A DNA stretch of 64,000 nt from assembly GCF_905220565.1 (NCBI RefSeq), contig NC_059398.1, forward strand, positions 4,983,177 through 5,047,176, written 5' to 3'. This document shows positions 32,358 through 44,344 of the stretch, one piece after another; within the stretch, counting starts at the first letter, position 1, and each line of letters opens with the position of its first letter. Origin of the DNA: Melitaea cinxia (Eukaryota > Arthropoda > Insecta > Lepidoptera > Nymphalidae). Below the pieces are notes generated by a model. That model did no database searches and was not told where the DNA came from. It saw only the letters and a program-made list of their open reading frames with translations. A program made the position numbers and the translations under genes.

Positions 32358-32855
32358 TAGGCTATGGTAGCTATCAGGTGAAGCTTAGGCTTGTTTGCTG
32401 TCCTAGCTATATATAAAAACTTACTAGGTGATAGATAAATTTACGTATTGGATTCATTTTTTATTGAAAAGTCTTCGTTTCTAATGCACCATATAAAATG
32501 TCGTGACTGTTAAAATTAATCCCATATACACTAAGGCGCTACAAGTAGCAAATTTGGTGAAGCGCCCGTCAACTTTTTACAAGCTTTCATTAATTGCGGC
32601 TGCAAATTTATATATGAAACAAAACGGGTATTCTTAAAGAATTTTAAATAAGGAATTTTATTTTAACATTGCTTCGTCTAAATGAGTTCATTATTTTATT
32701 CTCTCTTACAAACGTTTTTTAATTTACTTCACGCTTTTATGTTATTTTATAGTTGCAAGTGCAGGTGACATAAAGGTCAGAGAACTTTGTGTAAAATAGA
32801 ATTGAATGAAATATTCCTATTGGACACAGGAGAATTGGTTAGCTTTCACTTCTTA

Positions 32856-33062
32856 GACTAGCCCGTTGGCACAGTTTGTGACCCTGCTTTCTGCTCCGGG
32901 GGTTGTAGGTTCGATTCCCACCCCGAGTCTGGGTGTAATATATATATTTATTTATATGTGTGTTTATCAAAAACAAAAAATATGTAGCTATACCAGTTGC
33001 TTGCTATAGGAACAGATGACCGTGTGTGTATGTTGTAATATTTATTTATGTATTTACTTGTA
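32856..33062 (+). repeat. SINE family 1, most complete copy
   Basis: The head GACTAGCCCGTTGGCACAGT and CTGCTTTCTGCTCCGGGGGT leads to the B box GGTTCGATTCC and the block CCGAGTCTGGGTGTAATATA. The AT-rich tail includes TATGTAGCTATACCAGTTGC and GAACAGATGACCGTGTGTG. Confidence 0.85.
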
Positions 33063-33345
33063 ACAATGAAAATTATATTTATAGAATTAGTTTGGGTCGA
33101 TTGTCACTTATTAAGTTCTAGCCGTATACAAGACTTCGTTCGCATGCGAGTGTCTATCTGAATACTTACTTCAGACTTTACTACTACTACACTTACTACT
33201 TCTTACTTTACTTTCACAGCGTGATCCTGATCCCGTAAGAATTATGAGATAAAAAGCATGTATTGCAATGTGATCTTCTTTATTTTATTGTAGCGGTTTC
33301 AGAGACAGTTGTATAAGCATATAGAAAACTATTTAAAAACGTTTA

Positions 33346-33817
33346 TCTAATACTATTAAACGAGCAATTCTTGTATATATATAATCTGAATCTCAGAAAC
33401 GGCTCCAATGATTTTCATGAAATTTAGTATGCAGGGGATTTCAGGGGCGATAGATCTATATAGCTAGGATTCATTTTTAGAAAATGTCGTTTATTCCCTA
33501 TTTTTAGGCAATGAAAAAATGGTTACAATATCGTTAGAATACGAAGGAATTGTCAATAAAGTTGTAATAGCTCAGGTGGGAAATCGGCCGTTCGGGATCG
33601 ACCGAGAAGACCACGGTTCAAATTCCCATGTCTCCAGATAGATTACTTTTTCATTTTTTTTTCTAATTGCACTCAAAATTTTTTTTTTTAAAAACCAGTT
33701 CATATTTTTTAATATTATGTCATATTTTACCAATCTGTAATACGTATTTAAATGTGATTTCCAAAAAGCGCGATTTACTAAAAAATAGTGAGCAAACCTC
33801 GGTCACCCAGGTACTAA
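33346..33817 (+). mobile_element. Helitron-like non-autonomous element, copy 2
   Basis: It starts A|TCTAATACTATTAAACG and ends CACCCAGGTACTAA|T, so both the 5' TC and a 3' CTRR (CTAA) are present, with A and T flanks as expected for Helitrons. The subterminal hairpin has decayed. The internal A box (TAGCTCAGGTGG, 33568-33579) and B box (GGTTCAAATTC, 33615-33625) have the same spacing as in copy 1, so the tRNA-like unit was there before the copies separated. Confidence 0.65.
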
Positions 33818-33924
33818 TTTATCATTTAAACAAAAACATAACTATAAAGACTTCGCGCGTAGTAAACGCGGTTTTTTCTGCGTAAATCTCGATTACGGAG
33901 GAATTAAATTGTATGTTACCCCAC

Positions 33925-34080
33925 AACCTCCTGTATACTCTTCTACATTCCAGTGAAAATTCCATAAATTTCAGTTCAGCTATTCTGGATTTTAGTCCGG
34001 ACAAACAGAATGACAGGCAGACAGATTTAAAAATCGTTTGTCGTTATTTTAGTGTCGTGTAATAAGTGTATGCACTTATA
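33925..34080. repeat. Dispersed repeat fragment (GACAAACAGAATGACAG type)
   Basis: It shares TTCCAGTGAAAATTCCATAA, TTTTAGTCCGGACAAACAGA and TTTTAGTGTCGTGTAATAAG with 22.05-22.2 kb. Confidence 0.55.
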
Positions 34081-34081
34081 A

Positions 34082-34422
34082 TTGTGTTTACTCGCAAATG
34101 GAAAAAAAATCGACTTCAATTACATCGACAGTAATACAACGTAGGTAATCGAATAAATATTTAATTAAATACACATTATTATGGATAACTTAGTATTCGT
34201 CAGATATCGATAAAATTAAAATGGGACCAACTGACAAGTACCGTAGTAGACAAAAAATAGTCATGTAAATGCGCGCTATCAAAGATTACTCAAAAAGTAG
34301 TCATCATATCTCGATCTAATTTTTTATTATTATTTAAAAATTTACATCCACGGGCTCAAAATGCCCATTTGTTAAAGATGCATTATAATTATATTAATAA
34401 CACAGGCGATTTGTCATACAAA

Positions 34423-34460
<38 letters not shown>

Positions 34461-34875
34461 GCGTATATACCGTGCAAAACTCTTGCCAGTTTTGTGTGGC
34501 CGCTTCGTTCGCGCTCTTTTGGTATATTTCTCTTTCTCTTCATCGTTCTCGATCTAATTTAAATAAGACTACATGACTAATTTAATAGATTAGAGTAAGA
34601 ATTATCAAAATCGATAAACCTAGCTATGCGGCTTAATACAACGTAGGTCGACGAAAAAATAATCAAGTAAATACGCATTATTAGAGATAACTCTAAAAGT
34701 AGTTGACAGATCTCAATTAAATTTCAATAAAACCAAATTACACGCAACACCTTTCAATTAAAACAAAATTCATCGAAATCGGTTCACCCAGTCAAAAGTT
34801 CTGACGTAACATACATTAAAAAAAATACAATCGAATTGGGAATATCCTCCTCTTTTTTTGGGAGTCGGTTAAAAA
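34082..34875. repeat. TIR repeat family T, composite of two copies
   Basis: The left end (GTGTTTACTCGCAAATGGAA, CGACTTCAATTACATCGACA) is followed by a (TA)n at 34425-34458 and a non-family stretch. A second body follows (ACAACGTAGGTCGACGAAAA, then CACCCAGTCAAAAGTTCTGA) with the right end GGGAGTCGGTTAAAAA. At 790 bp it is much longer than the usual 450 bp, consistent with a nested or recombined pair. Confidence 0.6.
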
Positions 34876-34879
34876 ACAC

Positions 34880-36840
34880 ATCTATTTAGAAATCACATGC
34901 AGACACTTCAATTTTATTTATATGTACTGTGTATTTTTTTATTATAATGTATGTATGTGTATATACATTACTGTTCTTAGTTGTGATCAATTGAAATTAT
35001 TTTCTTTTTTTTTCTTTATCTAAAAAGATCTGTTATTTAATAAAGCACTGCGCTTAACAAGTTACATTGATTGTTTAATTGATAAATAAAATTATTGATG
35101 AAAATGTTTAAGGAGATATTCGGCAGTGGAATGTTACAGGCCGAATCAATCATATAAATCATAAATATAATGGAAATTCACTCTTCTGCCATTGTTCTAT
35201 AGCATATTACAAAAATTTATTTATCTTTCTCTATGAATCTGTTGCTTCTAGATATAAATATAAATTTCACTATTCACTGCGACATGGTCGGAGAAACGAA
35301 TATAATAAAAAGTTTTATTTTGATAATTGCCGATTAATAAAATTGCTTACTTTAAAAATGTTCCTGGACTTGTGATATTATTAAGACTTTTTGATTTTAG
35401 AATTTTTCCTTGCTTTTTACCGAAGTTAGCTTGTTATTCCCAGCTATGATAGGCTGATTTTTGCATAAAGTAATTGACAATCCTTGTAACTTGCGATCCC
35501 CGAAACAACATAATTTCCCTACCAAGAGCGAACGATCGTTATCAGGTTTTTAAGATTACAACCAGGATCGATAGCATTACGCACACTTCGAGATATAATT
35601 AGCCCAAAGAATCTGTTTCCATATTAATATTTACGTGAATAAGACATCACTTATCATAAATATTATGATTATTAAATTACGATAAAATAAAATAGGAATA
35701 ATACTGGGGAAAAACGTAATCCGTATGATTTTTTAACCTAAGTATAATTAAGACTGCAGAAATACTAAAGTGATTGTTAGTAGTTGAATATTTAATCTAG
35801 TAAGTATATGTTACAAAACATAAGTAATCATTACACGATAAAGTAAAGGATAAAGTTTGTTTTGAAATTTCACGTTTCATACGGGTATCGTATTTAAATA
35901 TGTATTTTAATGCAAGTCATTTTCGTTGATTTTTGACGTTATCGTTATACTAATAATTTCACAAATTTTATATTACTATTAAATTTCGAAATGTTTCTAA
36001 AAACTTTCGATGTGCATGATTGTAATTGCTACATTTTCAATGTATAGACTTCAATACTAGCAAATTATTTGGTTTTGCTAGCTCTGAAGTTTGATTCTTT
36101 TTTCGAATTTTTCATCCAATCTTGACTAGAATATTACCTGTTACTTTATTGTAATTTCGACTGCTAATTATATGCATAAAGAATGTTGTCAAGATGAGAT
36201 CAAATGTATTTTAGACATCTTAGCTTATTTTGGATGCTTCTCTTTCAGTCACTAGGTCTCAAGGGAAAGAATTGGTGATACGTTCGCTTTATTTTACAAG
36301 AGGAGATATCAATATTGATTCGTTACGAAAATGAAATGAATTTCCTAAAAAAATACATTATTAATCCAAATAAATCACAAATAGAATGATAATAAGGTAA
36401 TTTAAGAAAGTATATATAATATAAGAAAGTATATTTAATATAAAAGGCGAGAAGTTTTTACTTTACTAAAAGTTTGTTAAAAAATATTTTTTTTCAGGTG
36501 CAGCATAGTAATGCTATTAAGAATTATATGATAGTGTTATATATTACGATGTTGTGCTCATCAAACATCCTACAGATAGTAATGTTGTGGGGAAATACAT
36601 AAATGAGGGAAGCTACGCGCGATGAATATACATACAAGTATTATAATGTTGATCCTTTATGATTTCCCCCGAGGTAGACTACGGATTGATTTTAGTACAA
36701 GCACTCCTTGGCCTTGCAAACAAATATATCTTACTAATTATCCTTTTCCTTTGTTAATAACAAACTGCTTGAAAGTATTTGATATCGAAATAAATGTGGG
36801 GTGTAAGTTACGCTGTTCTATGTAGTATGGGGTTTATGAA
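34880..36840. other. AT-rich non-coding stretch
   Basis: A family-2 SINE 3' end relic (CGGCAGTGGAATGTTACAGG) lies at about 35118-35145. Nothing else was recognised. Confidence 0.5.
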
Positions 36841-36889
36841 AGAATTCGTTTACGAACAATAGGTTCAAGTGTCACAAAGGGCGCAAAGA

Positions 36890-37024
36890 CTAAACGAGGC
36901 TTTAAGCGCTCGGGGTGAGCGGGGGTGCTTTCTCGCGGGGTGTGCGGCAGAACAGAGCGCGCGATAGCGGCGACCGAACGCCGCTCGGGTCACCGACGAA
37001 ATTCCCACTTTATAATATAAAAAG
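36890..37024 (+). promoter_or_regulatory. Putative host promoter: CpG-rich patch with TATA-like motif
   Basis: About 110 bp at 36895-37003 is much richer in G+C and CpG than anything around it that is not a repeat (for example GCGCGCGATAGCGGCGACCG). It is followed by TATAATATAAAAAG at 37011-37024. It does not match any repeat family in this window. This fits a core promoter of a host gene transcribed to the right, but no transcript evidence is available here. Confidence 0.35.
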
Positions 37025-37044
37025 GATAAGCTATCTACGTATGA

Positions 37045-37188
37045 ACCTTGTGTAAAAATAGGAGTTGATACGTCTTGTGAACGCGTAGAATTTTCATGCC
37101 TGTTGCATTCATCTTAAACTGTTTCGCGCCTTTACAGACGTTGTAAGTAGTTACAAGCAGCGCCTTTACGTTTTTGTCGATATTTTGG
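37045..37188 (+). other. Putative non-coding first exon with splice donor
   Basis: It begins about 25 bp after the TATA-like motif and ends before GTAAGTAC (GT at 37189-37190), an excellent donor consensus. No long ORF is present, so it would be 5' UTR. Downstream within the window no matching coding exon was recognised, which would imply a long first intron. This is an inference from position and motifs only. Confidence 0.3.
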
Positions 37189-37194
37189 GTAAGT

Positions 37195-39125
37195 ACATTT
37201 TTTTTGTTCTAATCTCTGGTTTTAAACATCCTTTTTATTATTTATAGCTTGTTTAGACATATTTGGGTAAAAATTAAGGGAAATAATTGTATTTTACTTT
37301 TCCGCAAGGGTTAAGTTTAAAATAGTTGTTTCAATATTAAATACAGTAAACTTTGTGTATTAAAGTTAAGATTTATTTTTTACAATCCTTTATCAATGGT
37401 AAGCATCTATTGATCAAATTTAAATTTACTCTACGGCTTATGTAATTCTATAATTGTCAAAAAATCATATTGGATGTTACGTGACCCTCAAAAAATACGT
37501 GTATATTAAAAAAAGGAAAAAAATAACAAATAATACTTTAATAATGTATTATTTTTTAATTTTGGTATTATCATATAATTTTTTTTAGTAATTTTTTTTT
37601 GAATTTTAAATGCAATCTTTAGCAACTAAGTTTTCAGAGAACGGAAAACGGAAACATTTGCCGAACAGCATCATAACCGTTATCAGTATGTCCACCATTT
37701 TGTTTTCATCTCTTTGTGTTAATCAGTATAGATAAAACAAAGAACTGGGACTCTCGTAATGAAATATGACACTTCAATAGGTCGGGGAAACATTAAACCA
37801 ATTATAAGTAAAGGTTAAAGAAATTTCGAAGCCTAAATTAAATTTTTATTAACCTTTTTCTAACGATTCATTATACTCGTACATTTAAAATATGTATTTT
37901 TATAGCAAATAAGTGCCCAGTAGCTGTTAAAAGTATTTAAGAATAATTGATTAAACTATCCTTCAAATATTAAGTTTTAAAGGCGATATGCTTCGGAATC
38001 ATGACTACAACCATGAAATTGGCGAATAATAAATAAAACAAAAAAATGGTTTAGCAGTAGGACTTAAAAGACTAGCCATGTTCCCTGGATTTAGTAGCGT
38101 AAGTGCTGATTCTGTGAGGATTTTGGAGCATAAAGTAACCTGTATTTTTTCTTGTACCTACTTATATGAAAAATTTCATTGCAAACTGTATATTGTTTCA
38201 CCGTGAAACAGTTACAAAAACGTTCTTCCACACACCCTCAAAATTTACCAAACTACAATATTTGAGTAGGGAATTACAAAAGATAAAACTTGCAGTGATC
38301 CTAAAACAACATTATGATTTAGTACTCGTCCTAAGCGCAGCTGGCAGAATATATAATTCAGCCACTCCGCTGAGACTAGACCGTTATTCGAACTCGTTAA
38401 AACTTTAGCCCACATATTGCGTGACAGTATGCCTCAAATGTTTTAAACAAAGAACATCTAAGACAGTGGCAGATTTATTCCATTCAATGTAAAGTTATTC
38501 AAACATTGTTAATTACTCGCATTTACTGTAAAAGTCAATGCTGAAATGCCTGGCAAAAGCCTTTTCTTATTTGAAAGGGTTAGAGGTCAATCCATAACAT
38601 TGGTGAAATTAATCTTGGTTATGCACACACGTCTCTGTTACTTCATAACTCCGCTAGTCTTCAAACGAGCTACATCTTGGTTTTGATTCGTGTGTTTCAT
38701 CCACTTTAATATCTCGTTTAAAGCGCGTCTTAGACAATAGTTAATTATTTTATGCATTGTTAAGTTATTCGAGTTTGCTTTTATTACGTAACTTAACAAA
38801 TAACAGAGGTTCAATTGAGATGAACGAGATCAGATTAGCGTAGTCTCAGTCAGGTTTTACAGTAGTTTGAAACACTACGTAGCTGTTATTAAACTATAAA
38901 ATCTATATGCTTTTGTAAAATAATTTTATGAAGTTTTTTATAATGGTTTTCTACCGATTTTAAATGAATATATGTGGGTTCAAATTCGTGATATTTGATT
39001 GATTCGTGATAATTGAGTTTTATATAATATTGAATCTTCATATGTGTTTTAAGTATTTAGATGGAAATTAGTCAAACCTTTTCAAGCTTTCACGGTCATT
39101 AACACTATCATTTATACGTATTATT
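37195..39125. other. AT-rich non-coding stretch
   Basis: It is unusually poor in recognisable repeats. The 80-codon ORF at 38166-38408 has no family motif. It may be intronic if the promoter call at 36.9 kb is right. Confidence 0.45.
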
Positions 39126-39129
39126 ATTG

Positions 39130-39590
39130 TGTTTGCTCGCAAATGAACATAAAACCGACTTCAATTACATCGACAAGTAATACAACGTAAGTAGACGAAA
39201 AAATAGTCAAGTAAATACGCGCTATCAAAGATTAATCAAAAAGTGGCGAACAGATCTCAATCAAATTTAAATGAGACTACACAAAAAGCATCAGCTTTCG
39301 ATTGAAATAAGAATTATCAAAATCGGTACATCTAGTGAAAAGTTATGCGGTGTCATACAACGTAGGTCGATAAAATAGTCAAGTGAAAGCGCAGTATTGG
39401 ATAAAACTCGAAAAACACTTGTTAGATCTCAATTAAATTTAAATGAGACCACATGAGATGTACCACCTTTCGATTACATCGGTTGATCGTCGATTGAAAT
39501 CGGTCCACCTCGTCAAAAGTTCTAAGATAATTTACATAAAAAAATACAATCGTATTGAGAACTTCCTTGTTTTGAAGTCAGTTAAAAGGG
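39130..39590. repeat. TIR repeat family T copy
   Basis: It runs from GTGTTTGCTCGCAAATGAAC and ACCGACTTCAATTACATCGA through ACAACGTAAGTAGACGAAAA to CACCTCGTCAAAAGTTCTAA and TTTTGAAGTCAGTTAAAA. ACCGACTTCAA at the left and TTGAAGTCAGT at the right form the inverted repeat. Confidence 0.75.
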
Positions 39591-39599
39591 AGATATCCC

Positions 39600-40118
39600 G
39601 TTTAGGTTTGTTGTCATTGTGAGTTCCCAATATTTTGTCGCTAATGTAATGTAATGTATGTCTATATAAATATGTAACTTATTTAATTGAATTTAAATGA
39701 AAGCAATGAAATAGTATATATAATATACTCTATTTAATAACAAAAATAAATCTAAAACAGTGTACATGCCATTTTATCTTCCTTAAATTGTAAGTTCTTC
39801 TAACTTTCAATCTTCAAAAGCCCATTATTCTATAGAATGTTTTGTACGAAACTCGGAAACTCAAAATGTACTTCTTACACCCTTCCGCGTAGCTTTATAA
39901 AAGTATATTAGACCATTTACCAACAAAATCCTCCAATTCCAACGTAAAACCGTAAAATGAAATACACCTACGGTAGGGAGGGCGAAGTAAACAAGTAATA
40001 ACATATATAGATGTTCAAAAATATATTTTTCATCTCGAGGACATAATTTAATTAACAGTTAAAAATAAAACATTAACATTTATAGCCATTGTAGCAATGA
40101 ATTTTACATTTCATATAA
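39600..40118. other. AT-rich non-coding stretch
   Basis: No supported feature. Confidence 0.5.
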
Positions 40119-40120
40119 TA

Positions 40121-41339
40121 TGTCGGGGAAAAAGTATGTTCGTATTTCTAGTAAAAAGTTGCAATAAAATCTTTTTGGTTGTATTATTTGTAGCTGGCTG
40201 GTTTTGATACCATGAAAAGGTGACATTTTAAAAATGAAATTAAAAAGTAAAAACAGCTTCCAATTACTTTTAATTTGTTATTTTTTTACATTTTAAAGTT
40301 TTATTTTAAAAAGTGAAAAATGCTACTCAAGCAGCGAAAAAAATTTGTACCGTTTATGAACCTAATGCAGTGTCAGTAAGAACAGCACAAAATTGGCTTA
40401 AGCGCCTTTAGTCAGGAAATTTTGATGTCAAAGATGCATTTTGCTCTGGTCTCCCAATTACAGATAAACGTGACAACTTTTTTTAAAAAGGTGGAGCTAG
40501 ATCGACATTTGAGTAGTTGGGATATAACTAACGATTGAGAATTGACCATAAAACAATTTTGACCCATTAGGAAAAGGCTGACTATACAAAAAAAAAACTC
40601 GATAATGGGTGCCACATGAACTCACAGAAAGAAACCGAATGGACCATGTACTCGTTTGTTATTTTCTTTTAAGACGTAATGATATCGAATTATTTTTAAA
40701 GAGATTGGCCACTGGTGACAAAAAGTGGATCACCTACGATAAGAATATACAAAAGATGTCGTAGTCAAAGGTCATTCAATCTTTACAGACTATTGCAAAA
40801 CCCATGTTGACACGCTATAAGGTGCATGGTGATATTGAGTGTATGGTGGGATTGGAAGGGCATCATTCATTATGAGCTTTAATTGCTGGCAAAACCATCG
40901 ATTCACCCTTCTACTATCAACAGCTGATGAGACTTAAGAAATAAATTCAAAATAAGTGGCCAGAATAGATCAACAGAAAAGGTCTTTCATCACGATGACA
41001 ACTGACCACATACATAAGTCTTTAACCACTCAACAAAAATTGAGAGAGTTTGACTGGGAAGACTTAATGCATCCACTCAGATTTCCATCTGTTTCGGTCA
41101 CTTCAGAATTCATAAGCTAGTGTAAAGGTAGTAAAGTTAACATCAAAAGAGGACTGTAAAACTACTTGTCGCGACTTTTTAATAAGAAGTCCCAAAATTC
41201 CAAATTATCGAACAAAATGATACAATACATAATAATAACACACAATGATAATATATCATATAATAAAATGAATGTAAATAAAGTTATGAAATCTTAACTT
41301 GAATTTAATATAAAATACGAAGAAACTTTTTCCCCGACC
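40121..41339 (+). mobile_element. mariner transposon, dead copy with both ends
   Basis: A 1219-bp element with inverted repeats of about 27 bp at 40121-40147 and 41313-41339. Both contain GTCGGGGAAAAAGT and then TTCGTATTT, with about three differences. TA duplications lie at 40119-40120 and 41340-41341. The plus strand holds a broken transposase: VYEPNAVSVRTAQNWLKRL, SGNFDVKDAFCSG and, further on, WDWKGIIHYEL. These correspond to the helix-turn-helix linker and the DDE catalytic region of mariner transposases. Many stops and frameshifts make it inactive. The length is slightly below the usual 1.3 kb, so small deletions are likely. Confidence 0.9.
40319..41160 (+). pseudogene. mariner transposase pseudogene
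   Basis: Conserved blocks occur in all three frames. ICTVYEPNAVSVRTAQNWLKR, followed after a stop by SGNFDVKDAFCSGLPITDK, is the N-terminal DNA-binding part. A block near 40600 (GCHMNSQKET) corresponds to the family WVPHEL region. WDWKGIIHYELXLL lies around the second catalytic Asp. The reading frame shifts at least three times and contains in-frame TAG/TAA codons, so no product is expected. The last third (QTTAAD-like, then HHDDN at about 41000) can still be aligned by eye. Confidence 0.8.
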
Positions 41340-41341
41340 TA

Positions 41342-43130
41342 ATAAAAACGTATAACGAACCTTATTATATTCAAGAATAAATTTAAAAAGGCATAAGATA
41401 CAATTTGATTCATGGTATGTCGAAAATTAATACAAACGGATCTAGAAATTTTCGAAAAGGACACTAAATAAATAATTTTCTGTTATTTGTCTTTTATATT
41501 AATACCCTGTAGTTTTTGCCCTTAGGATAGATATTACTTTACTAAATTATGTACGTCTTTGTGAAACTACTCTGAGTTATATTGTATTTATTAAGTAAAT
41601 GGACTTTTATAATAGACTATAGATACAAAATTGTTGCTTTAAAAAACTCTAAATTATGTTTTGGACGATTGAATGAATTTTTTATATCAAAAAATCTGAA
41701 ATCAGAAAGGAAATGGAAATACGAATGGTTACGTCAAGATACAAAATACAGACAATATCTGTGCTCAATAGAGGAACATTTACATTCGTAACTTGACAAT
41801 TCGATGTCCAGTTCCATGACAGCGTCAAAGTGGCTTTTTACTCGTTTCCCACAGATAACACAGATTTCATGAAACTTTTCAACCAGTCTACTTTTATTCC
41901 ACTCCGATCCTCTGTTAAGGCGTGATTGATTATTGTCAAAGCGTTTACCCTACGGGAATTACGAGTGTATGTTGGAACGCGACGTAATCCGATTAAATCG
42001 AAATACCATAGCTTATGAAGATTTATTGTTTCATGCCTTGATTTACAGATCGATAGCTTCACAATCTTTATGTACATTTCATTTATAATTTACACTTATA
42101 TACGAATATTTTAAAGTTGTTGTTTGATGTTGGTTCGTACCGAATCGATTGTGATTTCCCTATTTTATCATCATTTATCATATTTTTTAATTAAAATATC
42201 TGTTTTAACTTGAAACTTTACAGTTGTAGGCTTTCTATAATGATAAAGTTCTGATGAATTGTCGTAACATACTCCATTATTTTTTTTTTATAATAAGGCG
42301 ATGGTATAAGTAAACAAAACAGAGATTTATCAAAGTCTATGGAAACTTGAGAATGCAACAGACAGCCGACGTAATGTATAATATGTGTTTTATAAAACAA
42401 AGAACAAAAACATTTCAAAAGTCTAATTAATGCTACATAAAAACAGCATCAAAAAATAATGTATTATTTTCATCAGCTTAGATTGTTTCAAAATAAGAGA
42501 TCGGTGAAAAATATATTTATTTAGTTCTAACTTTGCGTTTTCAAATAATGTAAGGATTATATTATTAAAAGAAAGGATATAAACATTTTATGATCATACG
42601 CTCAGTGAAATCTGACATTGACGGCAACAAGATCAAGAAAAGTCTTCCTTTTTACCCTAACAACAAATGTGTCTTCATCACATGTACGAAAATTTATATG
42701 AGTTACAGCTGTCACAGAAGAAAGGCGGTAAAGAAATGTGTGTACGGAGACAGGTACAAGTTTTATTTATAAACTAGGTGATACGCGCGGTTTTTCATGT
42801 CGTTTTATTTTGTAATCATTAATCGTTGGTAACGGTGTTGTTAGACGGATCAATATAGCATCAGCACTAGTAAACATGTATTAATATTAAGTAGCACTGA
42901 GTTGATGACCAGATCTAAGGGTAGTCTTATCATGTCATTTTAACTTCATAGCCAACACATTTGTACTTTTAAAGTGTAAGATGATCTGATGTCGTTTTTA
43001 ACACATCACATTGCATTTTCTTATATTTTTCAAGGTGAGTGTAATATTTATATTTACTCACAAGGTTGTCGTTAAGGTTAAACGTAAGTAATAAGAATCA
43101 CGATTGGGTACACAGCAAATAATATTGTAA
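41342..43130. other. AT-rich non-coding stretch
   Basis: ORFs of 60-79 codons with no motifs. No repeat boundary was recognised. Confidence 0.5.
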
Positions 43131-43134
43131 AGTA

Positions 43135-43235
43135 CTGGAACTGGACTGGGCATGTGCCTTAACTTTACAGAAGATTACAGCCAAATAAGTTTCTGGGGAA
43201 GGTCTGCAACACGATTCTCAGGTTTCTAGATTACA
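43135..43235 (+). repeat. Dispersed repeat family D, short relic
   Basis: GCCTTAACTTTACAGAAGAT, TACAGCCAAATAAGTTTCTG and the truncated GGTCTGCAACACG are decayed forms of the family D blocks. Confidence 0.45.
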
Positions 43236-43239
43236 GACA

Positions 43240-44340
43240 ACCGTAAGCTTCGACAATCCCTTACTATCAGGCTAATTTTGTACTTATTTGACATCCTAGT
43301 GGTGTAAAAATGTAGAAATCCACAGAAAAGTTTTTTTATACGTAATAACATTGCGTCTGAGTAACGAAGTGCATTCAGGCGTGTAATGAGTCATTATCCT
43401 TTGTCATAAAAGGAATACGTTTCAGCAAATGTGGTACACGTGTGTCCATAAACATAAAAGAAAGCCTTCAGGTAAAACACGTGTTATGATATTTTTAGAT
43501 GATATTGCTGGATGGTAGGTTTTCTGATCACGTAATGTGTAATCGATTTCTCGCTAAAACTGTCATGGCTGTAGCTGAATATTCAACACTCGAAATAGGA
43601 GCCGTTCACTTAATTGGTTTTATTATACGATTTATCTGCGATTTCATCCACATTAGTGTTGGTTTTAAAAATGTATACTTTCAATCTTTTAATAGATTCG
43701 TACTAAATACTATTTACAAGTTTTTAGTTTAGTACAACATTAATTTTTACAATAAATCCTTTACCTGTAATAGCTGGTTGATTCATTACATCCAGAAGTT
43801 GTTAATTTTTGATTGATGACGCAAACAGGTTTAATGTATATTTTTTTAATTAATATTGTCTGTATGCTGAATTGTATTTAAATCGGTTCATTGGTTCAGT
43901 TGAAATCGTAACAGACACAGTTATCACCCTGTTATAATACTATTATGGAAGTTGAAGTCAATATGATTGCGAATAATATATAATTAGTTTATTTGTTGTG
44001 AGATCGAATACTGCACATGTTGTGGTTAGTTTAAAAGCAAGAGGAAAATGACTAAAAAGAAAAAAATTAAATGATCTCTCTTTCATTGATTTAGCAATTA
44101 ATGAAATCGGTTTTTATTACCATAATCAAGAATGAGCAGGAATCGGAACCTTAGTGAAATCATTTTGGTATTAGTAGGGAAATGCTTTCACAGATGTCAT
44201 AGTCTTAAGCTTGAAATTTTTTTGTACTTGTCCCTTAACCATGAAGAGCAGAAATTGAATTATTCTATTATCTTTGAATCGTAATTACGAAGAATGTTGC
44301 TAATTTAAGCAATGGTATGTTTTAAAATCATTTAAAGATT
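43240..44340. other. AT-rich non-coding stretch
   Basis: Nothing recognisable. Confidence 0.5.
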
Positions 44341-44344
44341 TTTT

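Noticed and set aside
36480..36510. Splice acceptor (T-rich run followed by CAG) before a coding exon
   Set aside because: The motif is good, but no open frame with coding character follows it.
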